The notes under the pieces were generated by a model that had not been told where the DNA came from, did no database searches, and saw only the letters and a list, made by a program, of their open reading frames with translations. A program made the position numbers and the translations under genes. From Cladopsammia gracilis (Eukaryota > Cnidaria > Anthozoa > Scleractinia > Dendrophylliidae), in NCBI GenBank assembly GCA_022457155.1, contig JAJGOT010000170.1, forward strand, positions 776,501 to 840,500: a DNA stretch of 64,000 nucleotides, written 5' to 3'. The stretch's first letter is position 1. Every line of letters starts with the position of its first letter. Below are positions 58,401-64,000 of the stretch, one piece after another.

Positions 58401-59940
58401 TTAAGTGGACTGGAATGAGGATTAAAAAAGAAAAGTTGTTTTCATTTGATTATCGGTTGTATATGGAAACCGATCAACCTTTACAGGTTGCTTGCAAATG
58501 AGGAACGCAACGTTTTTTTTATATATTCAGCTAACCACTTTACAAATTTAAGATACAGAGACAAACAAATGATGAATTAAATAAACTGAGTGACTTACTC
58601 TTCTACAAGGTACGGAAAAGTTCAGCATATCTCTATCTTAATCTTTTTTTTTTTAATCAGCCGGTAGACTGATAATAAGATAAATAAAATGGTTACTCTG
58701 GTAAAATTTTTGTTGGATAAAAATGAATACTCTAAAAAACCGCCAATGGTTTGGTGGATTTCAGTAAAGACAACTGTCATAGCTCATATGTGCTCTTGAT
58801 GTAGAATCTTGAGAGATTCGTTTGCGACATGAATTAACTCAATGTAGTGAAAATTAAAGAAAAAAACCTAATTAGTTTGAAATTTTTCTTCATATTACCG
58901 GGATTTTTAGTAAGCTCGATAAACACTTCCCCTGAAGAAGGCTTAAGAGTTAAAGCCAAAACGTGACATGTTTTAGAGTATTTAATTATTTTTTTCTATA
59001 CATATTTAATTGAAATAATTCGAAACGATTCCAAAGGATTCGAAATGCGTTAACTTAACTTTTAACAGTGAAACCTACTGTAGTAACCCGATCCATATAT
59101 TTGGCTCAACTATTCAAATAAGAGAAAGCTTTTCGTTTTGCGTTTCCTATCAAAGTGATCCATTCATCTTTGCTGAGCTCTGGAGAACTGTTAAAAACTT
59201 AAATTTACTTATTTACCAAAAAGAAAAGGTCAGTTCAATTTTAACTAACCATTTTACAAAGTCACGCTATAGTTTAGGACGTGGCTCACTTTATTTAATC
59301 AATTATTTAAATTTAAATAATTGATTAGAAACGTGACTGAACTTTGAATTTATTGAGATACCTGCTGTAGGAACCTGACTCATATATATTTGGGCCGAAA
59401 ACGACAAACGATACTAAATCTTTAATAACCGGCTTGAAGACGAGTTCTTGTCAGCTAAGATAACATGCTATAATCAACGACCAGCTACAAAATTCATTGT
59501 GGTAAGGGAACTTTAACTTTTTCATTACATATATTAATCATAACCCCGAAAAAAAAAGACGATATATTTTTTAAAGAAACCTCAGTTGACTTTTTCGGAG
59601 AACATTGAAGTTCGTGGCTGAAACAAAACTCATTGTTTCACTTTGGGATTGAAGATACTAGGCTCGATAAAATCAGATAGCAGAATTGATAACTGCGGAC
59701 TTCCTTTACGATTATTTTCTTCATATATACTTCGTCAAATGCATATGTTTTGACAAGTGAGTGAATTGTGATTTCATTCACATCTTTCTTTCGATATTTT
59801 CGATCATCGAAAACTGGCTGTTGAAGTGTGATGCATTATAGACTTTCTTAAAAGTCCGTTTTGTTTTTGACTTGCGACTTCGTTACTCGGGCAAGTCTAT
59901 ATGCATGATTAAAATCATTTTAATAATAAAAGTATAATGT
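55409..59940. repeat. triplicated non-coding block upstream of gene C
   Basis: Three successive units begin with a GAGTTCTTGTCAG-like block at about 55409, 57729 and 59437. Shared landmarks include TTTTGCACAATAG (55827, 56489, 58186), CGCGGTCCGATATAAATTG, ACCGAGGAGGTATCACGGA, ACCCGATCCATATATTTGGC (57400, 59084) and GGAACCTGACTCATATAT (57661, 59369). The units are about 2.3 and 1.7 kb, and the third leads straight into gene C. An extra partial copy lies at 53020-53240. No exon was found in the first two units. Confidence 0.7.
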
Positions 59941-59952
59941 TTTGTATTACAG

Positions 59953-60284
59953 AGTCACATCAACAACAATGGTATCAGTAAAGGTCTTCAACATCATTGT
60001 CGCGTTTGTGCTATGTCAGTTAGTTACTGAAAGTGCTACTCAGCAGTGTGGAAGCCAACAGTCAGTCTTTAATAAGATGCTTAAAGGACACACATTCAAG
60101 ACAATCAGGGTATCGATCCCATTACAGTGTGCGCAAGCATGCAGGGAAGACCTCATATGTCAAAGCATAAATTTCGACACTTCTCAAGACATATGTGAGC
60201 TGAACAACCGCACCAAAGAAGCCAGACCCGAAGATTTCGTCTCCAATCCTGACAGATTTTATTTTGGACGAAACAAGAATAGAG
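59953..60284 (+). CDS. gene C exon 1: signal peptide and PAN/apple-like domain
   Basis: The acceptor TTTGTATTACAG precedes 59953, and the ATG at 59969 (ACAATGG context) gives 105 codons. Residues 1-22 are a signal peptide (VFNIIVAFVLCQLV). The PAN/apple pattern follows: C27, C54-x3-C58-x5-C64 (CAQACREDLIC), QSINFDTSQDICELNN with C76, and FYFGRN at the end. The exon ends in phase 1 at AGAG|GCAAGT, a GC-AG donor whose other positions match the consensus exactly. The phase-1 acceptor of the next exon confirms it. Reading through would give an unsupported hydrophobic tail and a stop at 60436. Secreted or extracellular protein; coral skeletal-matrix and adhesion proteins have similar module sets. 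Confidence 0.85.
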
Positions 60285-61055
60285 GCAAGTTTTCCCGATT
60301 ATCACCAGGGTTTTCGCTCTCAATCCTGTCCCCTCCCGCTAAGGAAGGACTGATACTCGGGTTAAGGCAAATTGTAACCAAAAGTAATGATCTGATTATT
60401 ATATTCCAAAAGAAATCTAGATTATATTTTTTTTGAAGTAACACGGAGGGTGTAGTGGTCTCCAGATATTTTACCACTAGTCCAGTCCCCAGACCAATCC
60501 TCTTCGTGTCTTGAGGTTGAGCCGGTCTCGTTGGTGGTCCTGAATACCGTAAAGACCATCCCAATAAAATGTTTCGTTCCCCATCGCCTTCCCTCTCGTG
60601 AAAGTGGGTCGGTCAGTCGAGGGATCGAGGGATCCTCAGTCCATTAAAAGCTTGGATGTTAAGTAAGAAGGCCTGGTTACACGTGTGCTTTCGACTGCCA
60701 ATGTTTTCCAAATTTATTACTCCTTATCTACAATGAAGGCTAATAAATTAAATATGAAAGATTTCTATTCAAAATAAAGCCTCGATCACATGTTTGAAAA
60801 GCAAAATTTTGCTTGTCAGACAGTGTATCTGAAATTGTTTTTGTTTACTTTTCCAAAAACATGGGTCGGTCGGGCGATGGGAAACAAAACATTTCAATGG
60901 GATGGCCAAAATCCCTGAGAAGCAGGAAGCGCTTCAGTTGCGTATTAGCAAAGTATATATTTTTGGAAGCTATATATGTTTACATTACCGATAGACTATC
61001 TTCGTTATCTCATGTTTGTCACAAGTTGATCGAATCATCCTTCTTTTCAATCCAG
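60285..61055 (+). other. gene C intron 1 (GC-AG type)
   Basis: Begins GCAAGT and ends TTTTCAATCCAG. No other exon inside. Confidence 0.7.
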
Positions 61056-61205
61056 TCCCCCTCGGTTCCATTACTGAACTGCCAGCAGAATCTTGTAAAG
61101 AAATCAAGGACAGTGAAGGAGGACAGGTACCCAGTGGAAAATATTGGTTTGATTCTATTATACCTGGAATGTTGAGTCAACTCTACTGCGACATGGAGAC
61201 AGAAG
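61056..61205 (+). CDS. gene C exon 2: fibrinogen-like segment
   Basis: A 150-bp exon, phase 1 at both ends (acceptor CAATCCAG|TC, donor GAAG|GTGAAT). It encodes VPLGSITELPAESCKEIKDS followed by SGKYWFDSI and LYCDMETEG. SCKEI...SGxYW...xYCDM is the start of fibrinogen C-terminal-like domains. The usual GGGWT continuation is absent because the next exon is an EGF. This is either the short N-terminal subdomain used alone or a domain with an exon missing. Symmetrical 1-1 phase allows exon shuffling. Confidence 0.82.
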
Positions 61206-62543
61206 GTGAATAATGCTGTCAACTTCATCATTAAATTAACAAGGCTGTGGTTATAGTATGCAGCTTTTGAGGGGCTCGGTACTATCGGCTTTTTACTGGA
61301 GGTGATTTGAGATTTTTATACGCTGATGATCTGCAATAATCAGTATATTAAAAGAGTCTCTTTTTGCATAAGTAAAATAATTTCTTAGTTGAGGGCTTAG
61401 TTATTACAAATGCTTCGACTCTAGGGCGGTTTTCAAGTGTCGAAAGTAATTTTCGATTGCTTTTTTTTTACAGTAACTGAAGTTATTCTCGCATGCTGAT
61501 TTGTCAATTTTTATCATCAAGAGTACAGACTCATAAAATTTTAATTTATGCAAGATGTCATCCTGTCAATTTTTCAGCCAATGAAATCTCTTTGTTATCA
61601 GTAAGCCAATGAGAATGCGAGAAAACTTACTGACAATGATTGCGTCAATTTGAATAAAACTCAGCAATTTGTCACGTTTACCTTGCGTTCACTCTTCATT
61701 TCATCCGGTTTTTTTACGGTTTGGCGTTTTTGTTATTGTAAAAAATAAAGTTTGCATCCACAGCACTTTAACAATGCTATGACGAATTTTATTATCAATA
61801 AGAGGACAGACGCATAAAAAGCTGACGTCACTTTCTTAAATGCATTGCTTTTGGCTTTGTGACTGGTTGAAAAAAATTCACGTCACTTTTTAAACCCACC
61901 AGAAGTAAAACAGAAACCATTCGTAACTTGCTTGCATGCGTTTTCTCGCACTTGGCGTCAGCTACAAGTATTGCTTCGAGTTCTGTTTGGTTTCTCGAAT
62001 TATTTGCCTCTTTTGTGATCGGACATACAGAGTGATCACTTTGGTTTTGGTTTTAGAGCAGTTTTCGATTGAGTGTCAAAAGTAATTACACAATTGCCTT
62101 GGTTTTGCATTGCTACGCTTTATGATTGGCTAAAAAATCTCGCGCCACTTTCTCGACCAATCAGAAGTAAAACCAAAACCAATCGTGACTTGCTCGCACG
62201 CGTTTTCCCGCGCTTGGCGCCGCCAACATGTAATTGCTTCAAGCTCTGATTGGTTCATTGGATTGTTTACGACTGCTGTGATTGGTCAGAGTAGATACTT
62301 TGGTTTTGGTTTTACGACACTCAATTGAAAACTACTCTACGACACTCAAATGGAAACCGCGCTAAAGAATCATGAGCTCGACCGAGGCTCGAGAAAGTGT
62401 AATATAAAGTGGCTGAGAATTGAGCCTAAAAGAACTGCTGTGGATGTAATCGCATGGGAGAATTGAAAAGGCCCGTACGTACTGCTAAATGCTAGTTGAA
62501 GGTTTGTCAACAATGAAATGTCAGTTGTGTTTTCCTTTAACAG
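61206..62543 (+). other. gene C intron 2, with nested TIR elements
   Basis: Holds the TIR element at 61423-62364. No further exon seen, in particular none encoding the rest of a fibrinogen domain. Confidence 0.5.
61423..62364. mobile_element. nested TIR elements in gene C intron 2
   Basis: Outer ends AGGGCGGTTTTCAAGTGTCG (61423) and, inverted, CACTCAAATGGAAACCGCGC (62344). An inner pair AGCAGTTTTCGATTGAGTGT (about 62056) and ACACTCAATTGAAAACTACT (about 62314). GGTTTTGGTTTTA and ATTGGTCAG/CTGATTGGTT motifs are repeated and inverted within. No coding content. Confidence 0.6.
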
Positions 62544-62666
62544 ATTTTGACGAATGTAGTGTTTCTCCCTCTGTATGTGACGTCAATGCCATCTGCCAGA
62601 ACACTATCGGTTCTTATCTCTGTTCATGCGAGGTGGGATTCACTGGGGATGGCAAAGCTTGCATCG
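62544..62666 (+). CDS. gene C exon 3: calcium-binding-type EGF domain
   Basis: A 123-bp exon, phase 1 at both ends (acceptor CTTTAACAG|AT, donor ATCG|GTAAGA). It encodes DFDECSVSPSVCDVNAICQN + TIGSYLCSCEVGFTGDGKAC. The DxDEC start, the N of CQNTIGSY and the six cysteines are those of a cbEGF repeat, which binds calcium and stiffens extracellular proteins. Gene C must continue beyond this exon because the donor is strong. No later exon is visible before the window ends. Confidence 0.87.
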
Positions 62667-63051
62667 GTAAGAAAACAAAATCAACATATAATAATTATAT
62701 AATTTTTAAGCTTACTCCCATCACGTCATTTCGCCGATCTACATGTATAGCTGTAGACGTTAATAGCATTTGCTATTCAACTCACTTTTGTGAATAATTG
62801 TAAAATAACCGCTATAAGGGGACTGTTTTCAGAATTGGAAATGAGGAATAGCTAATTAAACGGTTTGGTTCTCAAAATGGATATAGTTTTAGGATTGAGG
62901 CTGTTTGAATAAGGGTGTGGCCAGTTATACAAGTTGATGTAAGGTAACTCCTAACCCTAACCCACCCTCCCCATCCCCCTCCCACCTCCCCCTTCCCCCT
63001 CACCGTCACGCCTCTCACTCGCAATCTTCGCTTCCATCCTTCGCTGTCTTT
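62667..63051 (+). other. gene C intron 3, proximal part
   Basis: Contains a pyrimidine-rich tract (CCCTCCCACCTCCCCC) and two telomere-like CCTAACC units at about 62953-62961. No exon. Confidence 0.4.
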
Positions 63052-63742
63052 AAAGTGGCTCCCAATAGTTACCAGCATTTTTCAAGACTTAGCATTTGAT
63101 GGATCATTATAACCACTCTTTATCAGTTGATGCTACAATCATAATATCAAACGAATGCCCATTGATTGGTGAACACATTGTTATCGTTTTTGTGACACAA
63201 TATGTTACTATAGAAACAGCATACAGGGGCGGATTCAAGATTTTTCTTAGGAGGGGGTGCACCTCTAAGGAATGACGTAACCACGTTTTTATTTCTTTGC
63301 AGAATACAGTTATATTAGAAAGATGCAGTTCATCTCGGGGGGGGGGGGCACCCCCTGCACCCCCTCCCCCCCCAGATCCGCCCCTGGTATAACGTGCTGA
63401 AAACACCCTTAATTTTAGCTTTAAGTTTTAATAACTCAAAAATAACTAGGTGAACCCCATTTTTTATTGTCGAATTTTGATCAGTAGGATAAGATGCAAC
63501 TTTTGGCAAAGTTTAAAAAATTCTGTAGGTGGGATTCAGAGCCACCTTAAATTTTCGAGCACGTTATACTGCTTCTATTGTAACATATTGTGTCACAAAA
63601 ATGATAACAATGTGTTCACCAATCATTGGGCATTCGTTTGATATCATGATTGCAGCATCAACTGATAAAGAGTGGTTTTAATGACCCATTAAAATCTAAG
63701 TCGTAGAAAGTGCTGGAAACTGTTGGGAGCCACCAGCCACCT
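63052..63742. mobile_element. foldback element with ~190-bp arms
   Basis: AAAGTGGCTCCCAATAGTTA...GTGTTCACC-like arm at 63052-63230 is inverted at 63558-63742 (AACATATTGTGTCACAAAAA, ACCAATCATTGGGCATTCGT). The left arm is interrupted by a second element at 63224-63386. Confidence 0.8.
63224..63386. mobile_element. hAT-like MITE nested in the foldback arm
   Basis: Ends CAGGGGCGGATT and AGATCCGCCCCTG, inverted, of the CAGGGGCGGA type common in hAT-derived MITEs. The flanks GCATA and GTATA may be an imperfect duplication. The uninterrupted arm at 63558 shows the site before insertion. G- and C-runs inside create spurious Gly/Pro frames. Confidence 0.7.
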
Positions 63743-64000
63743 TAACTAACTAAATATTTTTTGTGTTGATATCAACGAGAAAAAAGACATGCAATTATTA
63801 GTGATAATGATAATAAAAGCTTTATTTATACTGAAGTATGACATCAAGAAACAAGACATGCAGTTCACATAAATATTTAGCCTACAACGAGTAATTTTTT
63901 TGGGGTGGTCAATTGTGCATTTTTAGTATTAAATTAGTATTAATCGTGATTAAATTATTATTGGTATAAATCTTGTGTAAAATTAGTATTAAATTAGTAT
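63743..64000. other. right edge, no feature recognised
   Basis: AT-rich with repeated ATTAGTATTAAATT at the very end, perhaps the start of a tandem repeat. Presumably still intron 3 of gene C. Confidence 0.35.

Noticed and set aside
60259..60564. Minus-strand 101-codon frame over gene C exon 1 end
   Set aside because: Overlaps a well-supported exon on the opposite strand and has no domain.
1..64000. CRISPR arrays, operons or bacterial defence islands
   Set aside because: Tandem repeats here are contiguous satellites without unique spacers, and all real genes are spliced eukaryotic genes.

Overview
The window looks like AT-rich, intron-rich, repeat-saturated genomic DNA of an anthozoan cnidarian, most likely a hexacoral. 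Secreted proteins built from PAN/apple, EGF, glycine-rich and fibrinogen-like modules sit on separate exons with matched intron phases. Around them lie L1/Tx1-like, CR1/L2-like and RTE-like LINEs, Penelope-like retroelements, tRNA-derived SINEs and many terminal-inverted-repeat (TIR) elements. Nothing prokaryotic (operons, Shine-Dalgarno sites, CRISPR) is present. The species assignment is inference; exons, splice sites, TIRs and target-site duplications were read by eye.

Host genes. (A) Minus strand, 10395 to 3990: a three-exon secreted protein with signal peptide + PAN, then EGF, then a glycine-rich ALK/LTK-like domain. (B) Plus strand, 33873 to 35249: a paralogue with an EGF exon and a terminal glycine-rich exon of the same phases. 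Its EGF exon is the same length (121 bp) as that of A. No PAN exon was found for B. (C) Plus strand, 59953 to at least 62666: signal peptide + PAN, fibrinogen-like exon, calcium-binding-type EGF exon, running towards the right edge and using a GC-AG intron. (D) Minus strand, 41986 to 41715: a probable terminal exon of an unrecognised gene. (E) Plus strand, 15176 to 15669: a two-exon gene of 139 codons, unrecognised, lying inside a TIR-bounded 3.2-kb unit.

Mobile DNA by region. 5.1-8.9 kb: palindromes and TIR elements in the introns of gene A. 13.4-16.6 kb: TIR unit carrying gene E. 16.6-18.9 kb: duplications, SINE copies, minisatellites. 19.3-21.4 kb: decayed CR1/L2-like LINE. 21.9-27.8 kb: two abutting Penelope-like pieces separated by 5.7 kb that contains a second TIR unit with gene-like exon sequence. 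29.2-33.4 kb: 78-bp tandem array broken by a 5'-truncated L1/Tx1-like LINE with an open 916-codon frame, an A-tail and an exact 12-bp target duplication. 35.3-43.3 kb: a series of TIR elements. 43.5-45.6 kb: RTE-like LINE interrupted by a third TIR unit with gene-like exons. 45.7-51.4 kb: L1-like LINE interrupted by a 2.3-kb insertion with a zinc-knuckle fragment and minisatellite. 50.6-54.9 kb: a very large inverted repeat built from LINE pieces. 55.4-59.9 kb: triplicated non-coding block upstream of gene C. 61.4-63.7 kb: nested TIR elements in and beyond its introns.

The most notable features are the A/B paralogue pair with a secreted ALK-like glycine-rich domain, three separate TIR units that each enclose intron-containing gene-like sequence, and the LINE palindrome.
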